Shown here: piece after piece, positions 35,090 to 45,745 of the stretch
How the letters are laid out: every line of letters begins with the position of its first letter
Position numbering within the stretch: position 1 is the stretch's first letter
NCBI GenBank assembly: GCA_029204225.1
Contig: CM055102.1
Location: forward strand, 456,839-520,838
Length of the DNA: 64,000 nt
Direction: 5' to 3'
Origin: Diphasiastrum complanatum
Taxonomy: Eukaryota; Streptophyta; Lycopodiopsida; Lycopodiales; Lycopodiaceae
Translations under genes and position numbers: made by a program
The notes under the pieces: generated by a model
Told to the model about the DNA's origin: nothing
Database searches by the model: none
The model's input: only the letters and a program-made list of their open reading frames with translations

Positions 35090-35951
35090 GGTCATTTGCC
35101 TGTGCTTGCTTGAGTGGGGGTGTTGGCAGGATAGTTTTGTCAAGCCATGTACAATAGGCTTGTGTGCCTGCATGACGGTGCCTGGCGCAAGTTCGTTCTA
35201 TCATTGTCCCATAAGTAGTATGGGTCCTTGGGTTCCTCTCCATATAAAAGGTTGCACATTATATCCTATCCCCTGGTACCAGCCTTTTTGGGTTCAGCCA
35301 GATAAGCGAGTGGCTAGGCGGTTGGGGTGGGATCCCAACGCGCGGCCCGCATGCGTGCACGTGGCCAGTGGGCCAAGTTTATAACATTATCTTCGTTCTA
35401 CACTAATTTACAAAGTTCTACTCCTGCTTTTTAACAACGTTGCTATAAAGATGAAAAATGTTGAATGGACTGAGGAACTTAAGCATACATAGGAACAAAA
35501 TGCAATTTCAAAAACACATATTTCATATAAGCTCTCTATTACTGAAAGTGAAAGGCGAGTACTCAAACACGCTGGCACAATTTCAGCTAAATGTAGAAGG
35601 TGATACGCATTTGAAGCCCATATTCTTAAGTGTGTCATTGATCTCTCTCAATATATCTTGTTGTTTGTAAATAGCAAGAATTACAAGTTGAGCATGTCTT
35701 TCTCCCATCTCTATAGTTCTATTTTTGTGAGGCATTTGCTCAACATTGTTTTCCACAAATGCATCTATTATAGCTGCCAAGACCATTTCAACATGTTGTT
35801 AAGCTCGTTCAATAATTTATCCATTGGCATGTATTGACTTCCTGAGGGATATTTGTCCATCGGACATTCGTCGATGATCCTGTCGAACAATTTTGGTAGG
35901 TTCTCTATCCATCTAAAACTATAACAAACATCAAATCTAACACTGGTATTG
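35090..35951. other. Gene-free interval downstream of the small LTR
   Basis: GC-richer text to about 35370 may be a retroelement leader following the degenerate primer site. No coding region is recognised. The frames at 34944-35384 and 35408-35786 lack domains. Confidence 0.35.
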
Positions 35952-36065
35952 TTGCATTCTGACATCCACATCACCGAAAGGACGTCGGATGATGTTGTAC
36001 ACGTGGACAAAGACATCAACTAATGTGCATCGGAATGTGACATCCAGGTGGATGTCAGAATGCAA
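35952..36065. repeat. 18-bp perfect inverted repeat with 78-nt loop
   Basis: TTGCATTCTGACATCCAC (35952-35969) is exactly reverse-complementary to GTGGATGTCAGAATGCAA (36048-36065). The loop contains further GACATC/GATGTC words. It could be the core of a small foldback element. No target duplication was identified. Confidence 0.8.
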
Positions 36066-36943
36066 CGCCCACATGGATGTCGTGTGGACAATCTTGGCTG
36101 GCCTCATGTTGATGCTTTCGGTGGGGCTAGTTGGTGTGGGTGTCGGTATTCAACGCATTTTATAGTAGTCTAAACCCTATTATAACATGTTTTTTAATGC
36201 CCATGTTAATTCCCAAAAAAAAAGTTTGAACGTGCAATTTCATGTTGCAAATCACGTCCAAAATCACAACTTGTTGTAGTGTTTAGATGTTGTATGTTTT
36301 GAGATATTGTCATGCTTTGATTTGAAGTTAATGAATATAATTTACTAATCACATAGGGCCTGAAGGCATGATGACGATCATTTTCATGTGAAATTTTATT
36401 TTTTGATTTGCAAAATTGTGAGCTCTCCCACAAATCATGATTGAAGTTGTCAAAGGAAAATTGTCCTCCAACCGAAAAAAAAAAACAAATTATAAATAAA
36501 TAAATAAGAGTATTGATATCAATCTATAATCGGGCCTCTTATGTATGCAATGATTTGCACTAGACTTCACATTGCATTTACTATCACTTGAGTCCATTCA
36601 TATCTATGGACTCCAACATAGTTAACCATAGGACTCCAAGATAGTCTTTACAAAAAAAGTCTTGAAGTTCTTAAAAAAAAAAATTACTAAAATGTTCTTA
36701 AAAATAAAAAAAGAACTCTCCCATGCAACCAAATAATCTCAATCAAGTAGCATGCATATTACACAAAAGCTGTTTACTTTTCATCAAATTGCTGCTCTCA
36801 TATGTTATTTCTTATCACATATGCATTAGTTTATGATTTGAGCTCAAAGCAAGTTTGAGCATACATCGACTTTGAGACACACATGCTTGTTATGAGATGA
36901 AGTGGTTGCGAGGTAACATGAGTAGCTTCTATGTGCTATACAA
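36066..36943. other. Gene-free AT-rich interval
   Basis: AT-rich sequence with A-runs at 36474-36485 and 36671-36682. No supported gene. It ends at the target duplication TACAA of the Copia element. Confidence 0.4.
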
Positions 36944-37642
36944 TGTGACAGTACTGTACTTTAGGACCATAAATGGATCTACAAAAGATCCACAAGAGTG
37001 ATTGGATGCTTGCTTAACAATCTATCAAAAAACTAGACACAAAGAAATTGATCTAGATTGGCAATTTGACAAACAACAAGCATTAACAATCAAAAGCATT
37101 GATAAACATTGAAATCCGAGCCCACATGTGTGTACTACAGGCTGTAGTACGGTCGTCAACCTGAGAAACAAGTAGAAATTGATTTGGTTTCATTTGGATT
37201 ACAAGAACTCAATGTACATAGTGAACTAGCTTGAGATTGCCAATGAGCTCCAAAAATTTTCTATCTTCTCACTATGGAGAGAGGGAATACATAGCAAATT
37301 CGACTTCCTTCTTGAAGTTAGGTGGATTTTTTCCAGCATGTAATAAGGAAGTTAACTCACTCTCCTTGACCTAAAATGAAACCCTAGTCTATTTCCTAGA
37401 GTTATGCTTGGTAGGTAGCTAGTTGGTCAAATTTTCACCTTAAACTTAGGTGTAGGTCCTATAAAGTAGGGATGACCACCAAATAGACCAACTCTCTTGA
37501 CTTGACCTAACCTACATTAGGATGGGTTTCCCATGTGGCATCATGGCCTCACATGTGTGGGACCCACTTGTGTACACAATTTACACTATTCTACATGGTT
37601 TTTTATCAAGCTAGATTTGCCAATTTTTGGCAATTCTTCACA
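36944..37642 (-). repeat. 3' LTR of the Gag-protease Copia
   Basis: 699 bp, with + strand ends TGTGACAGTACTG and TTCTTCACA. It is a near-identical partner of 40814-41514, including the shared words GGATCTACAAAAGATCCACA and CACATGTGTGGGACCCAC. The high similarity of the pair implies a young insertion. Confidence 0.93.
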
Positions 37643-37656
37643 CTCCTCCTCAAATT
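37643..37656 (-). other. Polypurine tract of the Gag-protease Copia
   Basis: Read on the - strand it is AATTTGAGGAGGAG, followed at once by the LTR start TGTGAAGAATTGCC. The AAATTTGGGGAG-TGTGAAAATTGCC boundary at 16391-16415 is very similar. Confidence 0.85.
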
Positions 37657-37701
37657 TAGCTTGATCTATTTACAACTCTCTTGATAGATCAATGAAAGCT
37701 T

Positions 37702-37911
37702 TTAGAAGTGTCTAAGAAATCTAGCTACAAAGAAGGAACTTTTGAGACTCCAATAGAGAATGATGTCCATGAAGGCTCTTTCACCACCTCTTAGAGGATC
37801 CCTTACAAGATGTTCCATAAATGTGTCTATATACATGTAGCACACTTCAAAACTAAACATCATGCCAAGCCATGGATTCCAAGGCATTTTGTGCACTTGA
37901 AGATACATCAA
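37702..37911 (-). CDS. Overlapping small ORF at the 3' end of the Gag-protease Copia
   Basis: A 69-codon frame overlaps the last codons of the 718-aa ORF in another register and ends just inside the polypurine tract. It contains YIDTFMEH...FMDIIL, echoed in the 18.2-kb relic as MDTIIYIN...MMDIIL. It may be the remnant of a once continuous C-terminus, shifted by an indel. Function is unknown. Confidence 0.35.
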   Translation of the reverse strand: MMYLQVHKMPWNPWLGMMFSFEVCYMYIDTFMEHLVRDPLRGGERAFMDIILYWSLKSSFFVARFLRHF

Positions 37912-40009
37912 TTAAAATATTAAGTGCATAAATAATGTTGCCAAAGACAACTTGTCTTGCTTGATCCATTTGATTGAGCCTAGATGGCTCCATCTTGATA
38001 CTCAAGGTTCTTCTTGGAGTCCTCGGGTCTTGAGCTTGCTCCTTCACTTGACTTGACTCCAAACCATCAATGAATTGAATAAGGTGTTGATCCAAAGGTG
38101 CTTCTTCAAGTTTACAAATCTTCCACTCTTGAAAGATCACATTTCCACCATTGACAAATTCTTTGGCTGAAAACAAGTGGATTCTACAATCTCTACTTGA
38201 AGAGCAAAACACTACCATTATTCCTATCATTGAAATAGGATAATCTTTGGTCCTTACATTGGAATGATCATGCACAAAGCATGTGGACACAAAGATTTCC
38301 AAAGCAAATGATGTTTCATCTTTTATGACTCTATTCAAACTATTACGAAAATAGTTATCCAATGAAATTGCTTTATCAACAACAAATGTAGATTTCAAAG
38401 CATCCCATTTCATTGTCTTGTCATACAAAGTAATAAACACCATGGATCTTAAAGATAAGAAACAAGTCACCTCATGTCTACTACTACTTTCCAAAAAGTA
38501 TTCAAAGATAGTAGACTCTCCAATGCTCACCACCCTTGCAAGATGCACACTTGAATGGACAATTTGCATGCAATTTGATGACTCGGCCATTGTCATTGAG
38601 GACTCCCTTGGAACTCTCATGCTTTGAGGCTGATCCTCAAGATCTTCCTCCTTTTGATGCTCCTCCTCAATGCAAGCAAAATCACACTTTGCCAAGATCT
38701 CCTCTTGAGTGATCTCCTCCTTTGCCAAGCTCATTCTTTCAAAAGCAACACTAGCTTCCAACTTAAACAATCTTCCATGTTTAAATCCCTTTGCAATGCA
38801 AACATCATTCTTCAAGATGAAGCAAACACCATGCTTAAAGTGGACATCCAAACCACTTTCTAAGAGTAGACCAACACTAAGCATATTCTTGGTGATTGAT
38901 GGTACATAAAGGACATTTTCTAGATCCATGCATTTTGAGGATTCTAGACACAAAGATATGGTGCCAACACCATCTATCCTACACTCTTCATCATTTGCAG
39001 TAAAGACAAACTTTTTAGCATCATTGAATGAGTGTAAGGTTGAGAAAAAGTCCTTTTCACAAGACATGTGGGAGCTAGCCCCACTGTCGATCCACCAATT
39101 GTCTCTTGAATTGCTATTGCTTGTTGGTGAGGATGTAGATGCCATCAAGAATACATCTACTTCATCCTCCTCCTCCTCCTTTGCAAGGTTTCCTTGTTTG
39201 TCCTCCTTCACTTGTGCTCTTAGCCTCTTGTAGCATTCAAATGCATAATGCCCCTTCTTTCCACAAAAGAAGCATTTTTGCTTTGACTTGTCCTTTGAGC
39301 TTGATGCATCATCCTCTTCTTTGGCCTCCTTTGGATCCTTCTTCTTTCCATTGGTCTTCTTTTTGCCCTTGAATGAGAAATTGGCTTTCTCATCACCATC
39401 CTGCAACGACAAGGAACTCATCCTAGATTTTGCATGGAGCATCCTACACTCTTCAGCCACTAATACACTGTGAAGTTTTTCTATAGTTGGCAAAGTGTCT
39501 TGGATGGCAAAACTTTGGACCAAATTTGCAAAGTCATCTCCTAGACCATTAAGGACAATTTGTACAAGCTCTCCATCATGAATCTTCTCTCCAATGGAAG
39601 CCAACTCCCTATTTAGAGACTTGATTCTGAGTACATAATCATGTGCACTCTCCTCACTTCTCCTCATGCTTTGCAAAATTTGATTTCTAAGCATAAGAAC
39701 TCTAGAAGTGTTGCTAGACTCATAGATTGCTTTTAAAGACTCCCAAGCCTCTTTAGCATTAGTACAAGCTGATACTTCTCTCAACAAATCATTGCTCACA
39801 TTCATCTTCACACAATGAAGTGCAAGCCTAGATCTCTTCTTGTATCTAGCTAACTCATGTGCACCTAGAGGTTCATCTTCATCTTCAATCAAGAACTCAT
39901 AAAGGTCTTGGAACACCAATAGTGACTCCATTCTAACCTTCCAAATAGCATAATTTGTAGAATTCAACCTCTCACTAGCTTCTAGAAGGTATGCTCCAGC
40001 AGATCCCAT
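37853..40009 (-). CDS. Copia Gag-protease polyprotein, 718 aa
   Basis: It starts ATGGGATCTGC at 40009 and is open to 37853. Residues ~1-50 are the Gag N-terminus (LNSTNYAIWKVRMESLL). About 50-190 is the UBN2-type Gag (KEAWESLKAIYE, VLNGLGDDFANLVQSFA). A Lys-rich segment leads to a perfect zinc knuckle CX2CX4HX4C (CFFCGKKGHYAFEC, residues ~245-258). The protease has WWIDSGASSHM near residue 305, and a gag-pre-integrase-like part follows (FILKNDVCIAKGFKHGRLFK). The last ~270 residues are not integrase or RT. They end with a stretch (HLFSAKEFVNGGNVIFQE) that recalls the integrase C-terminal tail of ordinary Copia, as if the middle of pol had been removed in frame. It would build particles and process Gag, but cannot reverse-transcribe on its own. 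Confidence 0.9.
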   Translation of the reverse strand: MGSAGAYLLEASERLNSTNYAIWKVRMESLLVFQDLYEFLIEDEDEPLGAHELARYKKRSRLALHCVKMNVSNDLLREVSACTNAKEAWESLKAIYESSNTSRVLMLRNQILQSMRRSEESAHDYVLRIKSLNRELASIGEKIHDGELVQIVLNGLGDDFANLVQSFAIQDTLPTIEKLHSVLVAEECRMLHAKSRMSSLSLQDGDEKANFSFKGKKKTNGKKKDPKEAKEEDDASSSKDKSKQKCFFCGKKGHYAFECYKRLRAQVKEDKQGNLAKEEEEDEVDVFLMASTSSPTSNSNSRDNWWIDSGASSHMSCEKDFFSTLHSFNDAKKFVFTANDEECRIDGVGTISLCLESSKCMDLENVLYVPSITKNMLSVGLLLESGLDVHFKHGVCFILKNDVCIAKGFKHGRLFKLEASVAFERMSLAKEEITQEEILAKCDFACIEEEHQKEEDLEDQPQSMRVPRESSMTMAESSNCMQIVHSSVHLARVVSIGESTIFEYFLESSSRHEVTCFLSLRSMVFITLYDKTMKWDALKSTFVVDKAISLDNYFRNSLNRVIKDETSFALEIFVSTCFVHDHSNVRTKDYPISMIGIMVVFCSSSRDCRIHLFSAKEFVNGGNVIFQEWKICKLEEAPLDQHLIQFIDGLESSQVKEQAQDPRTPRRTLSIKMEPSRLNQMDQARQVVFGNIIYALNILIDVSSSAQNALESMAWHDV

Positions 40010-40800
40010 CTTACTAGTGACTCTACAAACAAGAAATAGATTTGATTGACTTGAAACTCACAAAGGTCTCACACTTGCAGTGTTTCACTCAAATTTGATT
40101 TCTAATACAACAAATGGACTTATAATCACAATTCTATCACTCCCTCACAAAGCTGGAATGAAGATAAGATGAAGTGAAAACTACTTTCAAACAAATCTTG
40201 CCAAGAAATGGATTTGATTGTCTCTAGAAACTCACTAAGGTCTCTCTCTTGTAGTTTTTCACTCAAATTAGATTTCTAATCCAACAAATGGACTTATAAT
40301 CTCAGTTGTAGAACTCCCTCACAAAGTTGGAATGAAGATAAGATGATGTGAAATCTACTTACAATCAAATCTTGCCAATTTTGGCTATTTTTGGACAAAA
40401 AAATGACTTAATCTCTTTCTTTCTTCTTGGTGTACTTTCAAGACCTGTTTTTAACCTTAATAGGACTTGAACTCAGCCTAGATTAATTAGATTTCATGAA
40501 ACAAATTCAAATCTAATCAATGGCAAATGATCTTGGTAGATTATCCTAGGATCTCCGCCAAAAATTACACCAACAGCTCACAAATTGAATTTTTTTGGAT
40601 CAAATGAATACCATGCATTAAATGCAGGTTCAGAGGTGCCCACACATGTGGACAGTACGGATTTGGACCCCTACCAAGTTTGGGATCAAATCTCCTCACC
40701 AAAATCAAGATTCTAGCTTGCCCTCTCAAGACTAGTTTTTAGCACCAAAACTTGCTAAAAATGGATTTGCATTAGATCAATGGCTTATGCTCTTGTACTT

Positions 40801-40813
40801 GGCTCTGATACCA
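40801..40813 (-). other. Primer binding site of the Gag-protease Copia
   Basis: The - strand TGGTATCAGAGCC directly follows the 5' LTR and is complementary to the 3' end of plant initiator-Met tRNA. Confidence 0.95.
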
Positions 40814-41514
40814 TGTGAAAGTACTGTACTTTAGGACCATAAATGGATCTACAAAAGATCCACAAGAGTGATTGGATGCTTGCTTAACAATCTATCAAAA
40901 AACTATACACAAAAAAGTTGATCTAGATTGGCAATTTGACAAACAACAAGCATTAACAATCAAAAGCATTGATAAACATTGAAATCCGAGCCCACACGTG
41001 TGTACTACAGGCTGTAGTACGGCCGTCAACCTGAGAAACAAGTAGAAATTGATTTGGTTTCATTTGGATTACAAAAACTCAATGTACATAGTGAACTAGC
41101 TTGAGATTGCCAATGAGCTCCAAAAATTTTCTATCTTCTCACTATGGAGAGAGGGAATACATAGCAAATTCGACTTCCTTCTTGAAGTTAGGTGGATTTC
41201 CAGCATGTAATAAGGAAGTTAACTCACTCTCCTTGACCTAAAATGAAACCCTAGTCTATTTCCTAGAGTTATGCTTGGTAGGTAGCTAGTTGGTCAAATT
41301 TTCACCTTAAACTTAGGTGTAGGTCCTATAAAGTAGGGATGACCACCAAATAGACATGACCAACTCTCTTGACTTGACCTAACCTACATTAGGATGGGTT
41401 TCCCATGTGGCATCATGGCCTCACATGTGTGGGACCCACTTGTGTACACAATTTACACTATTTTACATGGTTTTTGATCAAGCTAGATTTGCCAATTTTT
41501 GGCAATTCTTCACA
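40814..41514 (-). repeat. 5' LTR of the Gag-protease Copia
   Basis: 701 bp. It differs from the other LTR by a few substitutions and small indels (for example AGACATGACCAAC against AGACCAAC near 41353). It should hold the element promoter, but no TATA box is assigned with confidence. Confidence 0.93.
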
Positions 41515-41603
41515 TACAATTTGTTGGTGCTAATTTGTAATTATGTACTAAATTAGTCTACTACTAATAATGGGGCCCTGGCATTTTGCAAGTAAATTTC
41601 TTG

Positions 41604-42363
41604 CCATGATTCAACAAAAAAATAGTACACGATGTGCTACATTTTTTATGCCACTACTTCGATATTTATTATTAAAAATGTGATTTGATACATAGTTAAA
41701 AATCTCACAAAATAAAAAAAAAAATCAAATTTTTAAAAAAATTAGCGTTCAGAGATTAACATGCCGACATGCTAAGCGAGACCACTTGAAATTAATATTA
41801 TTAATATTTTCGGGTGATCAGGCCTAGCACGCCGACGTACTATGTTTTCAGGCAACAAAAAAAATTGTCATTCTATAAGCATGCCGACGTGCTATCTTTA
41901 AAGGCTACAAAAAAAAAAAAAACTATAGCTATTTTACTTAGCATGTCTGCTTACTATATTTGGAAGTTTAAAAAAATAGTCTCAAATAATGTTTTTATTC
42001 AAATTTGGTTATCAAATGTGTCAAATAGATTTTCTATTTTATAATTTACTTAGCTAGCACATCGACATGCTAGCCGAATCAACTTTAAAAAGAAAATTGT
42101 TTTTTCAAAAAAAATTAAATTTTTGAAATAAAAAATTTGCAAGCTACATAGCACTCTGGCATGCTAGCTTTAAAACTTCATGAAAAACAAATTTAAATAA
42201 AAAAGAACCTATATTTATAGACAAACAAAGTATTTTGTGTTGAACTTATTTAAAATTTGATGAATAATAAATATGTATCGAACGACAATTCTTGTTCTTA
42301 AAAAATCATGTAGTGGCATAAAAAGAGTAGCACACCATATGCTACCATTTTGTTGGATCATGG
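41604..42363. mobile_element. 760-bp inverted-repeat element with internal palindromes
   Basis: The left end CCATGATTCAACAAAA (41604 on) pairs with the right end over about 54 bp, to ATGCCACTAC at 41657 and 42310-42363. No transposase is present. The interior holds six variants of AGCATGCCGACATGCT, at about 41759, 41825, 41878, 41940, 42056 and 42150. It looks like a MITE, but the target duplication was not resolved. Confidence 0.65.
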
Positions 42364-43684
42364 GTTAAAAAAACTCACAAAACTCGTAGAAAATTTACTC
42401 GTAGAATGTCAGAACCCTTTATGATGATGTCATCAATAATGCTTTATTTGCATATTACTTTCTTTTTTTTCAATCATTAAAAAAGTTTGTTGGTATGATG
42501 AGACCAAAAAAATAGCATACATACATTTTTCTCTTTTTGGATTCTCTAAGACATACGAACATAGAACCTAGTGACCTTGAGACCTTGAGTACAAAGGTCA
42601 TTGTTGTGGACATCAACTTTAATCACAAACATTGGCACCCACTTGATATGGCAATTAACAATACACTCAAATCCAACTTTAATCTACAGAAATGGACCAT
42701 ACAACAATATCTCAATTCACCTTATCGCCTTTACGCTTTCAACATGCATTCCTTTGTACTCTGATGGGTTTTCCCATCTTTATTAATAAAAACAAGAAGT
42801 TTCGTCAATGCAAACATAATGTCTTGCATTACCAGCACGATCAATAGGAGGCCAATCAAGACTGATCATTCAACGACCTACTACACTGATGAATCAAACA
42901 AATTGATTGCCAATATGTTGAATGATGAGAGATGTTGTTCAAATGCACATGCATTTCGCAAAAAGTTGTCGGTCCATTATGTGGTCCATGGATGGCCAAA
43001 CTGGTGGACCACGATTATCTTTGTAGGTATACTAAGTGAAAAGTTATCATCCTCTCTGTAAGGTGTACCCATAAAGTTGCACAATTTTTCAATAGGTGCA
43101 GTCATCAAAATTTTATGCCCCCCTTTAAGGATAATGGCCGTGCACACCTTTCTCTAGATTTCCTCTCAAGAAACAAAAACAAGACAATACAGCAAAAGTG
43201 ACCACATGCATGAATCTCCTTATTTGGTGAGGCTATCAAAAAAATCTAAAACGGCTTCGTGTTGCTATTATGTAGATGAATCTTTGAGCTCGACTACTGA
43301 GAGGTTCCAAAGGATAAAAATTGTGGGGTGAAGCTGAGCAACTTGAGACATGAGCCTAAGATAAGTCAATGTATCAACCGCCTTCATTTCACAATTATTT
43401 TGTTGCAAACACCACAAAAATCAAAAAGGCCATTGTAGGCTATAAGCGCCATGGGAAAACACTCCTCAAAACTACGAACATGCGAAGAATGAAAATTTTG
43501 ACCTTGCTGATTTCTTGATTTTCGATTCAACATGCAACTAGATGTGAGCCACCCACCATTGTGGTATGCATTAAGCACTCGAATTGTGGTATGCACTAAG
43601 CACTGTTAACTTTGGAACAAGGACATCTGACCTTGAAAGCTTCATCAGTAAAATCTACACATCCACATTCATGTATTGAAGTGC
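42364..43684. other. Gene-free interval
   Basis: Short frames at 42537-42764 and 42819-43061 have no recognised domains. TTGTGGTATGCA.TAAGCACT is repeated in tandem at about 43558-43603. Nothing else stands out. Confidence 0.35.
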
Positions 43685-43801
43685 TGGTTATCCTGGTATG
43701 CTTCTTGGTTTCCAAGGGGAGGCTCGAACCTGAGACCAAAGAAACTTTGGATGTCAATCTAACCAACTAAGACAACCCCGTTGGGTGGTTATCCTGGTAT
43801 G
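43685..43801 (-). mobile_element. Short tRNA-derived SINE-like insertion with 16-bp target duplication
   Basis: TGGTTATCCTGGTATG occurs at 43685-43700 and again at 43786-43801. The 85 bp between them read on the - strand as GGGGTTGTCTTAGTTGGTTAG, an A-box-like start, followed by a B-box match GGTTCGAGCCTCC about 50 bases later. These are the internal RNA polymerase III promoter boxes of a tRNA. The 3' half does not close a tRNA acceptor stem, so this is a SINE head or very short SINE rather than a working tRNA gene. Confidence 0.75.
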
Positions 43802-45745
43802 ACATTAGCATAGCATCTCAAGATATCAAATTAAGACACCCAAAAATCTATCCATGTGTGCGCCCCCAACTAAAAGTGAGCGTTGAAAGATGAGCTGCTT
43901 CTTGAACACCTCAAACCCACTTGATATGCACTCTGTGGCCTGCATGATATCAGTTTAAATGTATGTGAGTGAATGATGAGGGCCGACAAGTCATAGAAAT
44001 CACAATCCCAATTTATCATCACCTCTTTATTGATGAAGTGAACTAAATGTTACAAAAGGAGCTGATAGGGAACTTGAGTATAGCCTTCTCAAAAAAAAGA
44101 AAAGCTTGTAGTCAACACAAATTGTATCCCAGCCCCAAACTAGCATAGATCTTATTATGTGCAACAGGTGGAGAGACCACCACGTTTCAGCAAGGCATGA
44201 TGGCACTTACCAGCAACATGGGACCACATCAATGAAATGCTTGCACATGGACAAGTGATCATTAAAAAAGGGTCACCTAACATACCAAGAAGGTCTAGAA
44301 GAAAAGAAGGCAAAAACACTCACCATGTGGCCATTTGTCTGAGAAGAGAAACTAAGACTATATATTGTTCATTGAAGGCCCATATCTTAGAGGAGGGCAG
44401 GAGAACGTGTGTTACTTTGCACAGGCAAATGACCTGCAATGATAGCACATGTGAATGTATCCTAGCAAAAACAATTTTGCACGAATAGCCTCTTACGATC
44501 TAACATGTGACTTAGGGGGGTACAGGGGATGCTAGATAGGGTAGTAGACCCACTGCCAAGCCTACACCCGGTTTGATTTTAAGGATGAGGCAAGCAAAGG
44601 AGAAATGTGAGAACAGAAGCAGGTAGCAGGTTGCAGGCAGTGGGCCTGCTACCCAGGCCAGCAAGCCCCCTATCACCAACCATATGAATGTACCAAGCAT
44701 GAATTCTTTGCAAGTCTGACTGGGAGCATTGTAGGTTGGGATTGGAGCATGCCTTAATCTCGAAGCCTTAATATCAATCTGCCAGTAAGCCAATTAGCGC
44801 TAAGGGGAAAATTTAAATTGAAGCCACTTGAAGTTCCGTCCTATGTGAAAGCCACTACTAATGTGGGCGCCAGTTGAGTTTTGGCCCCCTTGTGTATGAA
44901 AACACAGTAATGTTTGGCCTGTTCCAGCAGATTCAACTTCTAGGCAAGGCCCTCAATTCCAATGGCAGACTGCCATTGGTCAAATACTCTTTGCCACGTA
45001 GAGGCAACTGAAAGCATTCTTCTTATTAAGCCTGCCCTGCTGCACGACAAGCTAGGTTGTCAGAGGGATTAGGGTTGAGGGCTTAACTTTTAGGCTTATA
45101 GATGAAGTACAAGAAGGCAAATTGGGTTTTAGGACTTAGGGCTTAGTGTTTAGGGTTGGCCATGAAATACAGAGAGCACGTAGATTGTGGATGTAGTAGA
45201 TGAAGCAAGAAACACAATTTAAAAGAGAGATGCCGTGATTGCCTGTTAGGTCCTTTTTTTTTTAACGCTGTGATGCATGGCAAGTGTTGTTACCCATTCA
45301 ATTGCCTAGCAAAGCAGTCCATACTATACTTAATCTTAGTTGCAACCTCTAAACTAGAAAAGTTCCTTTGAAATAGTTGACATGTTGATAGTACTTTAAA
45401 AACATTTCACTCACCAGGAGGCAATGGCACACACCTTAGAACAAAAAATACTCCTCTACCATAGATCATCAAAAGAAGGAATTAATCCTAGAAAATTAAA
45501 GACATGGTAGATGCTTAATTCGAGCTTTAACCAAATAAATAACACTTGCTTTTCTCTGATTCTAGCCTACAAATTTATAGATTTAACAGGGTTGTGGCTG
45601 TACATTAAAGCTTTTTGAACTCGCCAAATCCTCGAACATTCCTGCAAAAAGATAATTGACAGATCATTAACATAATGGCCAAAGGCTTAAGGGCATAGCC
45701 AAGCAAATCCAATCAAGCATAACCAGCATGATATGCAGAAAATTA
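43802..45745. other. Gene-free interval up to the peroxiredoxin gene
   Basis: No coding exon is recognised. Near 45065-45160 there are scattered degenerate TTTAGGG-like words, too irregular for a telomeric tract. The end of the interval holds the 3' UTR of the peroxiredoxin gene on the - strand. Confidence 0.4.

Larger units (their letters stand above)
36944..41514 (-). mobile_element. Complete non-autonomous Copia retrotransposon (Gag-protease only)
   Basis: The element is 4571 bp, with LTRs 36944-37642 (699 bp) and 40814-41514 (701 bp) that differ by only a few changes. A 5-bp target duplication TACAA lies at 36939-36943 and 41515-41519. On the - strand the primer site TGGTATCAGAGCC starts directly at the 5' LTR (40813-40801), and a purine tract GAGGAGGAG (37652-37643) abuts the 3' LTR. 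The 3.2-kb interior encodes one 718-aa frame and no reverse transcriptase, RNase H or integrase core. It has everything needed in cis, but enzymes would have to come from a helper. This fits the TR-GAG class of plant elements. Confidence 0.92.

Noticed and set aside
38624..39473. Several + strand ORFs across the Copia interior
   Set aside because: All are shadows of the 718-codon - strand Gag-protease frame.
43701..43785. Functional tRNA gene
   Set aside because: A and B boxes are present, but the 3' acceptor strand does not pair with the 5' GGGGTTG, and flanking target duplications show an inserted element.
45060..45165. TTTAGGG-like words suggesting an interstitial telomere
   Set aside because: Only a few irregular, separated matches and no tandem tract.
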